Below, piece by piece: positions 1 through 10,681 of a stretch of 64,000 nt of DNA. The position numbers were made by a program, and so were the translations under genes. The stretch comes from Pantoea cypripedii (lineage in GTDB: Bacteria > Pseudomonadota > Gammaproteobacteria > Enterobacterales > Enterobacteriaceae). Within the stretch, counting starts at the first letter, position 1; the number at the start of each line of letters is the position of its first letter. Where the stretch lies: NCBI RefSeq assembly GCF_002095535.1, contig NZ_MLJI01000001.1, forward strand, positions 4,102,412 to 4,166,411. Reading direction: 5' to 3'. The notes under the pieces are model-generated. The model searched no databases and was not told the DNA's origin. It worked only from the letters and a program-made list of their open reading frames with translations.

Positions 1-12
1 ATGCGTGATGCC

Positions 13-579
13 TCAGTAACTCAGCCGCCCCTGTTTCACCAGCCATTCGCGCACCAAAAACAATGCGCTCACGTTGCGGGCCTCACGGAAATCAGGTTCC
101 TCCAGCAAAGCCAGCAGGTTATTGAGTGGCCAGCGGCGGACAATCAGTGGTTCTGGTTCATCCCCCTCCAGCTTTTCCTCGTACAGCCCTTCCGCCACCA
201 CAATGTTCATCTTGCTGGAGAAATAAGAGGGAGCCATGGTCAGTTTGCCCAACGTTTCCAGTTTGGTTGCACCGAAACCAACCTCTTCTTTTAGCTCACG
301 ATCGGCCGCTTCAAACGCGCTTTCACCCGGATCGATGAGTCCTTTTGGGAAACCCAGCTCGTAACTTTCCAGCCCGACGGCATATTCCTGAATCAGAATC
401 ACATCGTCACCGAGGATGGGGACAATCATCACCGCTTCCCGATCGGAAGGTTTCATGCGCTCGTAAACCCGCCGGGCGCCATTACTGAAAGCGAGATCGA
501 CAGCTTCAATGGTAAACAATCGGGAGCGGGCCACCGCTGCCACGTTGAGGATGTCAGGTTTTTTCTGTGGAGTTTTCAT
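13..579 (-). CDS. nudE: NudE, ADP-compound (Nudix) hydrolase
   Basis: This 188-residue Nudix hydrolase cleaves ADP-ribose, NADH and Ap3A-type compounds in the cytoplasm (family knowledge). The Nudix box is intact at about residues 80-102: G80, then E86, then RELKEEVGF, which fits GX5EX7REUXEEXGU and supplies the metal-binding glutamates. The start ATG gives a protein of the usual enterobacterial length, and the stop TGA lies 12 bases from the window edge. It is divergent from igaA, as in E. coli, which supports the name. Nothing unusual was seen. Confidence 0.95.
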   Translation of the reverse strand: MKTPQKKPDILNVAAVARSRLFTIEAVDLAFSNGARRVYERMKPSDREAVMIVPILGDDVILIQEYAVGLESYELGFPKGLIDPGESAFEAADRELKEEVGFGATKLETLGKLTMAPSYFSSKMNIVVAEGLYEEKLEGDEPEPLIVRRWPLNNLLALLEEPDFREARNVSALFLVREWLVKQGRLSY

Positions 580-984
580 ATCAACCTCAAACTTTGCACG
601 ACCTTGTGATGCGATAATGCCAGCATCGGCACAGCATACCGAAGCCCGAATAAATGTGCGACAAACAGCACAGGTAAACTAAGATGTCATATATTTACTA
701 ACCGGTACTAACAACATATTGTTATTTCTGGTTTAAAATTCTCACAATAAGTCAACCGGGAGAAGGTAAATTCAGAAAATACCGATTTTTAATTGAGTGG
801 GGTCCCGATAATATTCCGATAAGGAATAATCTAATAATTTCTAATTTAATGATTTTGCGCGTTATTTTATCTGACATTTCACTTGTCAGAATGACATCAG
901 CTCGCCAAAATTGACCTGTATTGATCATTCACCGGGAGCAGATCGTTAACGTGAAGGCAGTTTTTTGGCTGAACTGAGCATAGC
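580..984. other. Intergenic region between nudE and igaA
   Basis: This 405-base gap is markedly AT-rich between about 690 and 880 and separates two divergent genes, so it must hold both promoters. A TTGACC at 911-916 could be a -35 element for igaA, but no convincing -10 follows at the right spacing. I see no open reading frame, repeat or recognisable operator in it. Confidence 0.5.
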
Positions 985-3126
985 ATGAGCACAATTATCA
1001 TTATTCTGGCCATCGTGATGGCTTGCTCAATGCTGGCAGGCATAGGTTATTGGTACGCTATGCGGCATCGTCCGCCGTTGGCGAAACCTCTGCCGTTCAT
1101 TAATCCACCCTGCCGTAAACTTACCGACGAAGAACGCGCCGCCGTAGAAAAGTACATTGCCTCGCTGGCGAAACAACCTCAGCAGCCGGATATGCGCGCC
1201 AGCAAGAAACAGCGGGAACCCGAAGGATTAACGCTGACGGCGCAAAGCAACAATGTCTATCCTGTCACCCGTGCTATAACCCGTTATGGTTTATCGACCG
1301 ATGCCCCGCAGAAATGGCGTTACTATCTGGATGCGGTCGAAGTGCATCTGCCGCCACTGTGGGAACAGTACATCGCCGATGAAAATTACGTTGAACTGAT
1401 TCGCACCCAAACCCTGCCGCTGGTGATCTCGCTGAATGGTCATTCACTGGTGGACTACGCCGTTGAACAGCCCGCGCTGCCGCCACTGGTACGCTCGATG
1501 TCGACCAATGCCTCAATCCGCAAGGAAGAGAGTGAAAATGTCGAGCTGTTGCAGGTGCGTAAAGAGACGCCAGAAGAATATGCGCTGTCGCGCACCGATG
1601 GCACCCGCGAAGCGGCCACTATCTGTTTTGCTTTCCTGCTGTTCTTCCTGAGTCTGGTGCTGCCTGGCAGCATGATGGTGTGGATCGCCCTGCTGGGTGG
1701 CGCGATGATCGCCGTCAGTCTGTGGTTTCTCTACCGCTGCCCCGGTGAAAAAGATTTACGTGACGTGCATTGCCTGCGCGGCGCACCAAAACGCTGGGGC
1801 CTGTTTGGTGAGTCAAATCAGGAGCAAAGCAACATCTCCCTCGGGATTATCGATTTAGTGTATCCGCCCCACTGGCAGCCCTACGTAGCGCACGATCTGG
1901 GCCAGGTGACCGATGTCGAGATTTACCTGAATCGCCAGGTGGTACGTCAGGGGCGTTTCCTGTCATTGCAGGATGAAGTACGTAACTTCCCGGTACAGCG
2001 CTGGCGCAAAAATCTGGTGCTGGCCTGTGGTTCGCTGCTGGTGCTGATCATGCTGGTCAGCTGGATTCCGCTCAGCATGCCGATCAAGCTCAGTCTCGCC
2101 TGGGTGAAAGGCACCGAAAGCCTGGAAGTGAATAACGTTGATAAGCTGAATGCGATGCCGTTGCATATTGGCGATAGCCTGAAGGTCAGCGGCACCGGCA
2201 TGTGTTCCGTGCCGGGTAACTACCAGAGCAATCGCAGCTACAATTTTATGCCGTTCGATTGCTCAGCCATCTACTGGAATAACGCCACGCCGCTGCCGCA
2301 GCCACAATCCGATATTATCGATAAAGCCGCCGCGCTGCTCGACACCACGACGCGCCAGCTGCACCCCGAAACCAACACCGACCCTAAACTCAACCCGCAA
2401 CTCGCTTCTGCGATTCAGAAGTCGGGCATGATTTTGCTGGATGACTTCTCCGATTTGGTGCTGAAAACCCAGGATTTGTGCAGCCAGCAGCAGGATTGTG
2501 TGCGACTGAAAAACGCGCTGGTTAACCTCGGAAATGCCAAAGACTGGGACACGTTAATCCATCGCGCGGATTCCGGGCGTCTTAACGGAATGAACGTGCT
2601 GCTGCGCCCGGTAAGCGCCGAGGCACTGGAAAATCTGGTCAATACCGCGACTTCTACCTTCTTCTCACGCGAAACCCGCCGGGCAGCGGAAAATCTCAAC
2701 AGCCCGCCGCCGGGTGGTTTTCTGATTATCAGCGATGAAGGTCGTCAGCTGGTGAACCAACCGCAACCAGCCGTGCCGCTGTTTGACCTGGATGCGCCAT
2801 CGCAGTGGCGCGAACTGCAACGCATGTCCGCGATGCTGCTGCACACGCCCTTCTCTGCCAGCGGCATCATTACCAGCATCACCACTGATGCCAACGGTAC
2901 CCGCCATATCGCGCTACATAATGAACCCGATGCCATGGCGCAGTGGCGCTATCTCGGCACCGCGTTACTGATGGTGGTGTTGATTGCCTGCGCATTGATT
3001 AACGGCCTGTTGGCGTTACGCCGCGTGCATCGCAACCGCCGCCGTATGGCCGAGATTCAGCAGTATTACGACAAATGTTTTAATCACAATCTCAGCACTA
3101 TGCAGAGCGTGCGCTCACTGTTCTGA
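985..3126 (+). CDS. igaA: IgaA/YrfF, inner-membrane brake on the Rcs phosphorelay
   Basis: This 713-residue membrane protein has the length and layout of IgaA (YrfF), which represses the Rcs envelope-stress system through RcsD and is essential in many enterics unless Rcs is inactive (family knowledge). Hydrophobic segments lie at about 1-23, a pair at about 205-245, one at about 340-362 and one near 655-675. These leave a large cytoplasmic region after the first segment and a periplasmic domain of about 290 residues before the last. Two cysteine pairs in the periplasmic part (CSVP and FDCSA; LCSQQQDC) could form disulfides. yrfG follows after 52 bases and hslR-hslO after that, so the four genes may be co-transcribed. 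Confidence 0.95.
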   Translation: MSTIIIILAIVMACSMLAGIGYWYAMRHRPPLAKPLPFINPPCRKLTDEERAAVEKYIASLAKQPQQPDMRASKKQREPEGLTLTAQSNNVYPVTRAITRYGLSTDAPQKWRYYLDAVEVHLPPLWEQYIADENYVELIRTQTLPLVISLNGHSLVDYAVEQPALPPLVRSMSTNASIRKEESENVELLQVRKETPEEYALSRTDGTREAATICFAFLLFFLSLVLPGSMMVWIALLGGAMIAVSLWFLYRCPGEKDLRDVHCLRGAPKRWGLFGESNQEQSNISLGIIDLVYPPHWQPYVAHDLGQVTDVEIYLNRQVVRQGRFLSLQDEVRNFPVQRWRKNLVLACGSLLVLIMLVSWIPLSMPIKLSLAWVKGTESLEVNNVDKLNAMPLHIGDSLKVSGTGMCSVPGNYQSNRSYNFMPFDCSAIYWNNATPLPQPQSDIIDKAAALLDTTTRQLHPETNTDPKLNPQLASAIQKSGMILLDDFSDLVLKTQDLCSQQQDCVRLKNALVNLGNAKDWDTLIHRADSGRLNGMNVLLRPVSAEALENLVNTATSTFFSRETRRAAENLNSPPPGGFLIISDEGRQLVNQPQPAVPLFDLDAPSQWRELQRMSAMLLHTPFSASGIITSITTDANGTRHIALHNEPDAMAQWRYLGTALLMVVLIACALINGLLALRRVHRNRRRMAEIQQYYDKCFNHNLSTMQSVRSLF

Positions 3127-3178
3127 GCCTTTTCCTTCTGTGCTACCCTGTCGCCCTGTTTTCAGGGCGGGAAATAAC

Positions 3179-3847
3179 ATGCAGGCTACGCTTAACTGGA
3201 CCGGGATCGACACCGTGCTGCTGGACATGGACGGCACCCTGCTCGATCTCGCCTTTGATCGCCATTTCTGGCTGGAACATGTACCAGAAACCCTGAGTCG
3301 TGAACGAGCCATCACGCTGAACGAAGCCCATCAATTGATTCGGGAAAAGTATCATGCCGTGGCGCATACGCTAAACTGGTACTGTCTGGATTACTGGTCG
3401 CAAGAGCTGGCGTTAGATATTCGTGCCATGACCTTCGCTCAGCGTGAACGCGCTGCCATGCGCGAGGATACGCTACCGTTTTTGCAGGCGCTGCGAGCGG
3501 CAGGTAAACGCACCATTCTGCTGACCAATGCTCATCCTTACAATCTGGACGTCAAACTGGCGCAGACCGGATTGTCTGCCCACCTTGATTTATTACTTTC
3601 CACCCATACCTTTGGGTATCCGAAAGAAGACCAGCGTCTCTGGCAGGCGGTACAGCAGCAAACCGGTTTCAACAACGCGCGCACACTGTTCATTGACGAC
3701 AGTGAACCGATTCTTGATGCTGCGACGCGCTGGGGTATTCGCTGGTGCTTAGGCGTCAGCAATCCGGATTCCGGTCGCCCGGACCAATCCTTCAGTCGCC
3801 ATCCGGCAGTACGGGATTACCGTGAGTTGCTGGTGACACTGAGTTGA
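3179..3847 (+). CDS. yrfG: YrfG, HAD-family nucleotidase (GMP/IMP)
   Basis: This 222-residue HAD-superfamily phosphatase matches E. coli YrfG in length and in long stretches of sequence; YrfG dephosphorylates purine mononucleotides (family knowledge). Motif I is DMDGTLLD at residues 16-23, with D16 the expected nucleophile. Motif II is the TNAH stretch, and motif III/IV is the lysine in GYPKEDQ followed by FIDDSE. An upstream in-frame ATG at 3140 would add 13 residues. I prefer 3179 because it gives the family length and is preceded by a purine-rich GGGCGGGAAAT stretch. hslR starts 13 bases after the stop. Confidence 0.93.
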   Translation: MQATLNWTGIDTVLLDMDGTLLDLAFDRHFWLEHVPETLSRERAITLNEAHQLIREKYHAVAHTLNWYCLDYWSQELALDIRAMTFAQRERAAMREDTLPFLQALRAAGKRTILLTNAHPYNLDVKLAQTGLSAHLDLLLSTHTFGYPKEDQRLWQAVQQQTGFNNARTLFIDDSEPILDAATRWGIRWCLGVSNPDSGRPDQSFSRHPAVRDYRELLVTLS

Positions 3848-3860
3848 ATCAGGAGCCGCA

Positions 3861-4262
3861 ATGAAAGAGAAAGACAGCGCAGGCGTGCGCCTCGACAAAT
3901 GGCTGTGGGCGGCGCGCTTCTATAAAACTCGCGCCATCGCACGCGAAATGGTTGAAGGCGGCAAAGTGCATTACAACCACCAGCGCAGCAAGCCGAGCAA
4001 ACTGGTGGAGCTGGAAGCGGAGTTGACGCTGCGTCAGGGCAATGATGAACGCACGGTGATCATCACTGCCATCAGCGATCAGCGTCGCCCGGCCACCGAG
4101 GCCCAGGCGCTGTACGCTGAAACCGCCGCCAGCATTGAGAAACGGGAAAAGCTGGCACTGGCGCGCAAAATGAACGCCCTGAGTATGCCGCACCCCGATC
4201 GCCGCCCTGATAAGAAGGAGCGCCGCGATCTGATGAAATTTAAATTGTCGGGCGAGGAATAA
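3861..4262 (+). CDS. hslR: Hsp15, heat-shock ribosome-recycling RNA-binding protein
   Basis: This basic 133-residue protein carries an S4 RNA-binding domain at about residues 9-70 ([16 protein letters not shown] is the typical start) and a lysine/arginine-rich tail. Hsp15 binds free 50S subunits carrying stalled nascent chains after heat shock (family knowledge). It sits between yrfG and hslO, 25 bases before the latter, the arrangement typical of enterics. The expected sigma-32 promoter was not identified; an upstream promoter may serve the group. Confidence 0.95.
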   Translation: MKEKDSAGVRLDKWLWAARFYKTRAIAREMVEGGKVHYNHQRSKPSKLVELEAELTLRQGNDERTVIITAISDQRRPATEAQALYAETAASIEKREKLALARKMNALSMPHPDRRPDKKERRDLMKFKLSGEE

Positions 4263-4287
4263 CTCGCACCCCAACGAGAGAAAATCT

Positions 4288-5154
4288 ATGTCTGTTCAAG
4301 ATCAACTGCACCGTTACCTGTTTGAAAATGCGGCCGTGCGCGGCGAGCTGGTGAATGTTTCAAAAACCTGGAGCGAGATCGTGGAAAACCACGACTACGC
4401 TGAGCCGGTAAAAAACCTGCTGGGTGAGTTACTGGTTGCCACCAGCCTGCTGACCGCCACGCTGAAGTTTGATGGTGACATCACCGTGCAGTTGCAGGGC
4501 GATGGCCCGCTGTCGCTGGCGGTGATCAACGGGAATAACCGTCAGGAGCTGCGTGGTGTCGCGCGAGTAAAAGAAGAGATCGCGCCAGGCAGCAGCCTGA
4601 AGCAGATGGTCGGGAACGGTTATCTGGTGATCACTATTTCCCCGGAAAAGGGCGAGCGCTATCAGGGTGTGGTCGGTCTGGAAGCAGACACGCTGGCGGG
4701 ATGCCTGGAAGATTACTTTATGCGTTCTGAGCAGTTGCCAACCCGCCTGTTCATTCGCACCAATGAAAAGGGTGCTGCCGGGATTCTGTTGCAGGTGCTG
4801 CCTGCTCAGGAGCCAAACCTCGACGATTTCAATCATCTGGCGACACTGACTGAAACCGTCAAAGCTGAAGAGTTGATCGAGCTGCCTGCCACCGATGTCT
4901 TGTGGCGTTTGTATCATCAGGAAGAAGCCACGGTATACGATCCCACGCCGGTAAGCTTCAAATGTACCTGTTCGCGCGAACGCTGTGGTGAAGTGCTGAA
5001 AACACTGCCGGTGGAAGAAGTTGATGAGATCCTCGAAGAGGATGGTGAAATCGACATGCACTGCGATTATTGCGGCGCGCATTATGTTTACGATGCCGTC
5101 GATATCGCGGCGATTCGTAATACCCCAACCGGTAGCAGCGATCAGCTGCACTGA
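4288..5154 (+). CDS. hslO: Hsp33, redox-activated holdase chaperone
   Basis: This 288-residue protein is Hsp33, a cytoplasmic chaperone that unfolds and becomes active when its zinc centre is oxidised. The C-terminal redox switch is intact: C226-T-C228 and C259-DY-C262, the CXC and CXXC pairs that hold zinc in the reduced state. The SD GAGAG precedes the ATG. E. coli has yhgE between hslO and pckA; here pckA follows directly after 222 bases. Confidence 0.96.
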   Translation: MSVQDQLHRYLFENAAVRGELVNVSKTWSEIVENHDYAEPVKNLLGELLVATSLLTATLKFDGDITVQLQGDGPLSLAVINGNNRQELRGVARVKEEIAPGSSLKQMVGNGYLVITISPEKGERYQGVVGLEADTLAGCLEDYFMRSEQLPTRLFIRTNEKGAAGILLQVLPAQEPNLDDFNHLATLTETVKAEELIELPATDVLWRLYHQEEATVYDPTPVSFKCTCSRERCGEVLKTLPVEEVDEILEEDGEIDMHCDYCGAHYVYDAVDIAAIRNTPTGSSDQLH

Positions 5155-5161
5155 TGCTGTC

Positions 5162-5181
5162 GGGCGGCCACTGTGCCGCCC
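5162..5181 (+). terminator. GC hairpin after hslO
   Basis: A 7-bp stem GGGCGGC/GCCGCCC with a six-base loop lies 8 bases after the hslO stop. The following stretch is CCTCTTCACTCTC, which is pyrimidine-rich but not a clean U-tract. It may end the igaA-hslO transcript; termination strength is uncertain. Confidence 0.5.
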
Positions 5182-5376
5182 CCTCTTCACTCTCGCCGAA
5201 ATTACCTTCTTTTCTCTGACATTAGTTTTATAACTATTTGATTTACCTGCCAATGCGCTCTGAGTCGCATTTCTGACTAACAATCCTTTTACCGCCTGCC
5301 AGGTGGAGTACACTGCGCGCGATCATCCCCCTCATAATTCATAATAAAAACAGACACCGATTAAAGGAGCATTCAC

Positions 5377-6996
5377 ATGCGCGTTAACGGCCTGACATCG
5401 CAAGATCTCGCCACTTTAGGCATCAACGACACCACGGAAGTGGTGTATAACCCGGATTTCGACACCCTGTTTCAGGAAGAAACTCGCCCTGAGCTGGAAG
5501 GCTTTGCGCGAGGCATCCTGACACAAAGCGGGGCTATCGCTGTCGATACCGGCATTTTCACCGGCCGCTCACCGAAAGATAAATACATCGTGCGCGATGA
5601 CACCACACGCGACACCCTGTGGTGGAATGACGTGGGGGAAGGCAAGAATGATAACCAGCCTCTGACAGCCGAAACCTGGCAGGCGCTGAAGCAGTGCGTC
5701 ACCCAGCAGTTATCCGGTAAACGCCTGTTTGTGGTGGATGCGTTCTGCGGTGCCAACCCGGATACACGCCTCAGCGTGCGCTTCGTGATGGAAGTGGCCT
5801 GGCAGGCACACTTCGTCACAAACATGTTCATCCGTCCGAGCGAGGAAGAACTGGCGCAGTTCACCCCGGATTTCGTGGTGATGAACGCAGCGCGTTGTAC
5901 CAATCCCAACTGGCAGGCGCAGGGATTGCATTCAGAGAACTTCGTTGCTTTTAACCTGACAGAACGCATGCAACTGATTGGCGGCACCTGGTACGGCGGC
6001 GAGATGAAGAAGGGCCTGTTTGCCATCATGAATTATCTGCTGCCGCTGAAGGGTATCGCGTCGATGCACTGCTCGGCCAACGTCGGTAAAGCAGGCGATG
6101 TCGCGGTGTTCTTTGGTCTCTCCGGCACCGGCAAAACCACACTATCGACCGATCCCGATCGCCAGTTGATTGGTGATGATGAGCACGGCTGGGACGATGA
6201 TGGGGTCTTCAATTTTGAAGGTGGCTGCTATGCCAAAACCATTAATCTCTCAGCGCAGGCTGAACCGGAGATCTATAACGCGATTCGCCGCGATGCACTG
6301 CTGGAGAACGTGGTGGTGAATGCTGATGGTAGCGTCGATTATGCCGATGGCAGCAAAACCGAAAACACCCGTGTCTCCTACCCGATTGAGCACATCGAAA
6401 ACATCGTGCGGCCGGTGTCCAAAGCGGGCCATGCGCAGCGCGTTATTTTCCTCACTGCCGATGCCTTCGGCGTGTTGCCACCGGTGGCCCGCTTAACGCC
6501 AGAGCAGACGCAATATCATTTCCTGTCTGGCTTTACCGCCAAACTGGCCGGTACGGAGCGCGGCGTGACTCAGCCCACGCCTACTTTCTCAGCCTGTTTT
6601 GGTGCCGCGTTTCTGACCCTGCATCCCACGCAGTACGCGGATGTACTGGTTAAACGCATGGAAGCGGCAGGCGCGCAGGCTTACCTGGTGAATACCGGCT
6701 GGAACGGTAGCGGCAAACGCATTTCGCTGAAAGACACCCGCGCGATTATCAACGCCATTCTGGCGGGGGAGCTGGATGATGTGGAGACGCAAACGCTGCC
6801 GGTATTTAACCTGCAAATTCCTACCCGGCTGGCACAGGTGAGTGACGCAATGCTCGATCCACGCGCCAGCTGGTCCAGCCCTGCGGCATGGCAGGAGGCC
6901 GCACAGGACCTGGCGCAGCGTTTTATTAATAACTTTGAGAAATACACCGACAACGCCGCTGGGGCCGCGTTGGTAAAAGCCGGGCCGCAAATCTGA
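5377..6996 (+). CDS. pckA: Phosphoenolpyruvate carboxykinase (ATP)
   Basis: This 539-residue enzyme converts oxaloacetate and ATP to phosphoenolpyruvate, CO2 and ADP, the first committed step of gluconeogenesis. The kinase-1a P-loop [11 protein letters not shown] is at about residues 247-257. The oxaloacetate-binding [10 protein letters not shown] stretch is at about 61-70, and the metal-binding GDDEHGW motif follows the P-loop. The SD AAAGGAG precedes the ATG by seven bases. It is convergent with envZ, with a strong hairpin between the two stops, and sits upstream of envZ-ompR as in E. coli. Confidence 0.97.
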   Translation: MRVNGLTSQDLATLGINDTTEVVYNPDFDTLFQEETRPELEGFARGILTQSGAIAVDTGIFTGRSPKDKYIVRDDTTRDTLWWNDVGEGKNDNQPLTAETWQALKQCVTQQLSGKRLFVVDAFCGANPDTRLSVRFVMEVAWQAHFVTNMFIRPSEEELAQFTPDFVVMNAARCTNPNWQAQGLHSENFVAFNLTERMQLIGGTWYGGEMKKGLFAIMNYLLPLKGIASMHCSANVGKAGDVAVFFGLSGTGKTTLSTDPDRQLIGDDEHGWDDDGVFNFEGGCYAKTINLSAQAEPEIYNAIRRDALLENVVVNADGSVDYADGSKTENTRVSYPIEHIENIVRPVSKAGHAQRVIFLTADAFGVLPPVARLTPEQTQYHFLSGFTAKLAGTERGVTQPTPTFSACFGAAFLTLHPTQYADVLVKRMEAAGAQAYLVNTGWNGSGKRISLKDTRAIINAILAGELDDVETQTLPVFNLQIPTRLAQVSDAMLDPRASWSSPAAWQEAAQDLAQRFINNFEKYTDNAAGAALVKAGPQI

Positions 6997-7000
6997 CAAC

Positions 7001-7028
7001 AGCGGCGCGATTTTTATCGCGCCGCTAC
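7001..7028. repeat. REP-like hairpin between pckA and envZ
   Basis: A perfect 10-bp stem, GCGGCGCGAT with ATCGCGCCGC and a short T-rich loop, ends in CTAC. Read on the minus strand it is GTAG followed by a palindrome, the same design as the dispersed units at 27.3, 33.8, 43.5, 52.0 and 61.8 kb. It lies between convergent stops and probably also serves as a terminator or RNA stabiliser for both genes. Confidence 0.7.
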
Positions 7029-7040
7029 GGGATATGCCTG

Positions 7041-9121
<2,081 letters not shown>

Positions 9122-9627
9122 CTCCCAAAGGCGCCATTGCCTGAGCCAATATTGTTAAAAAAAGATGCCTTACAGTGACAGTCATTAATGGTTTATATTC
9201 TAGCCGAAATTGTTACAAAGCATATTAAACAGCAGCTTATCTTTAATTTCACCGCTTAATTGTGGCGCATTTCTCGCTTTTTGCTCGTTCGATCAATATG
9301 TTTGAGGGATCTCCGAAAAATCACACCCTTTTCTTTTTGTCACTGGTTCTGCTGACCCTGGCCTGTCGCGGAAGGCATGGTTTGCCATTTTTCTGACCAT
9401 TGCTTCTCAGAATATCCCATCGAACCTCTACCGGAAGCATAAAATGTGGTGTTTTTTTATTACGCTGTGCTTCTTCTCTCGGATGAATCTCTGGTCCTGA
9501 CGAAATTAAGACCACAATTAAATAAAGCAATAAAAATCAATCATTAACAGCCACTTCCTTCTCCCGACATGATCTCAGACACTGCTTCCGTACCTGTTGA
9601 AATTGAGTTCATGTGGAGAGAAAGAAA
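9122..9627. other. Intergenic region between ompR and yjbE-like gene
   Basis: This roughly 500-base AT-rich gap separates divergent genes. The ompR promoter should lie on the minus strand within 9130-9240, where TAGAAT and TATAAA stretches occur. At 9407-9421 the sequence TCAGAATATCCCA partly resembles an RcsAB box (about 10 of 15 consensus positions). A 69-codon frame at 9321-9530 (minus) has no family resemblance, and I do not call it a gene. In E. coli ompR and greB are directly divergent, so this gap and the next gene are extra. Confidence 0.5.
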
Positions 9628-9873
9628 ATGAAAAAAAGTCTGTTTCTGCTGAGCGTACTGGTGCTGACCAGCAGCACCCAGGTTCATGCGGCTGCCACCA
9701 TGGGAGACGCCGCTGGCGCTCAGGCATCCTCAAACGCGAAAGGCACATCGGAAGCCGCCGGTATCGGCGCTGTGGCAGCATTGCTGGGTGTGGCGTTAGC
9801 GACCGCAGGGGGCAACGGTAACGGCACCTCGACATCCACCTCAACCACGACCATGACGCATCCTGCTAAATAA
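9628..9873 (+). CDS. Small exported YjbE-like protein
   Basis: This encodes an 81-residue protein with a clear signal peptide (MKKSLFLLSVLVLTSS, cleavage near VHA-A) and a low-complexity mature part rich in Ala, Gly, Ser and Thr, ending in a Thr/Ser run. That pattern resembles YjbE of the Rcs-regulated yjbEFGH exopolysaccharide locus (recognised from composition and layout, moderate certainty). The ATG at 9628 is chosen because GGAGAG ends seven bases upstream; an upstream GTG would add five charged residues before the signal peptide. No yjbF, yjbG or yjbH follows, so it stands alone. Confidence 0.7.
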   Translation: MKKSLFLLSVLVLTSSTQVHAAATMGDAAGAQASSNAKGTSEAAGIGAVAALLGVALATAGGNGNGTSTSTSTTTMTHPAK

Positions 9874-9931
9874 CGGATTACAGGCGCGGCAGGAACGCGG
9901 CGCCTTAGGTGTTTTACCAGCCCTTTCGCCA

Positions 9932-9989
9932 GCGGAGAATAATTTTTACCCCCGGCTTTCTTACAAAAGCTCTTATTCTCCGCCCCTTT
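9932..9989. terminator. Bidirectional terminator between yjbE-like gene and greB
   Basis: A perfect 11-bp inverted repeat, GCGGAGAATAA at 9932-9942 and TTATTCTCCGC at 9973-9983, is separated by 30 bases and followed on the plus strand by CCCCTTTTTT. The right arm includes the greB stop codon (9973-9975). It can end the yjbE-like transcript and form at the 3' end of greB mRNA. Confidence 0.7.
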
Positions 9990-10476
9990 TTTCTTCTGCG
10001 TCTTTTACGTATTCAATGCGGTTCACCAGCCAAAGCTTCTGCCCTTCCGGCGTCGTCACCGCCACTTCGTCATCCACTTCCTTTTTGATCAGCGCACGCG
10101 CCATCGGCGAATCAATCGAGATGTAATCTTTTACGTCGCCGTAGATCTCATCCGGGCCGACAATGCGAAACCGTTTCACATCGCCCTGTTCGTTCTCCAC
10201 CTCAACCCAGGCGCCAAAGAAAACTTTCCCTTCCTGCTGCGGTGCATAATCAACGATCTTCAGCTCCGCCAGGCATTTACGCAAATAACGCACGCGGCGG
10301 TCGATTTGTCGCAGCAGGCGTTTGTTGTAGGTGTAATCGGCATTTTCCGAACGATCGCCCAGGCTGGCGGCCCAGGAGACAATTTTGGTGATTTCCGGAC
10401 GCTTTTCATTCCACAAATGATCGTGCTCAGCACGCAATTTGTTATAGCCCTCGCGGGTAATCAGTTGGGTTTTCAT
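9973..10476 (-). CDS. greB: GreB, transcript cleavage factor
   Basis: This 167-residue GreA/GreB-family protein rescues backtracked RNA polymerase by stimulating RNA cleavage. The N-terminal coiled coil (about residues 1-75) carries the acidic tip around GDRSENADY. The C-terminal FKBP-like domain includes DEIYGDVKDYISIDSPMARALI. It is a few residues longer at the C terminus than E. coli GreB (158). It is divergent from tex, as in E. coli. Confidence 0.95.
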   Translation of the reverse strand: MKTQLITREGYNKLRAEHDHLWNEKRPEITKIVSWAASLGDRSENADYTYNKRLLRQIDRRVRYLRKCLAELKIVDYAPQQEGKVFFGAWVEVENEQGDVKRFRIVGPDEIYGDVKDYISIDSPMARALIKKEVDDEVAVTTPEGQKLWLVNRIEYVKDAEEKRGGE

Positions 10477-10681
10477 CGCGTCAACTCGTCGTAGCAGGTC
10501 TTATTTAGCATAGTGGAGGCTAACAATAGGCGACCAGGCGGACATCAGCAAGATCGGGGCGGCAATGTGCGAAACGCATTCAGAAAATGACGGATTCACC
10601 TGCCACCGTCTGGCAATTTTCACCCTCAGCCCGTATAACTGTCCCCTGTTTCTTAACCCCGTGTAAGCAAGACAGTAACTG

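Noticed and set aside
4429..5313. 294-codon frame antisense to hslO
   Set aside because: hslO is complete and conserved; the antisense frame has no recognisable domain.
9321..9530. 69-codon frame on the minus strand upstream of ompR
   Set aside because: No signal peptide, family resemblance or good ribosome binding site; it lies in a promoter region.
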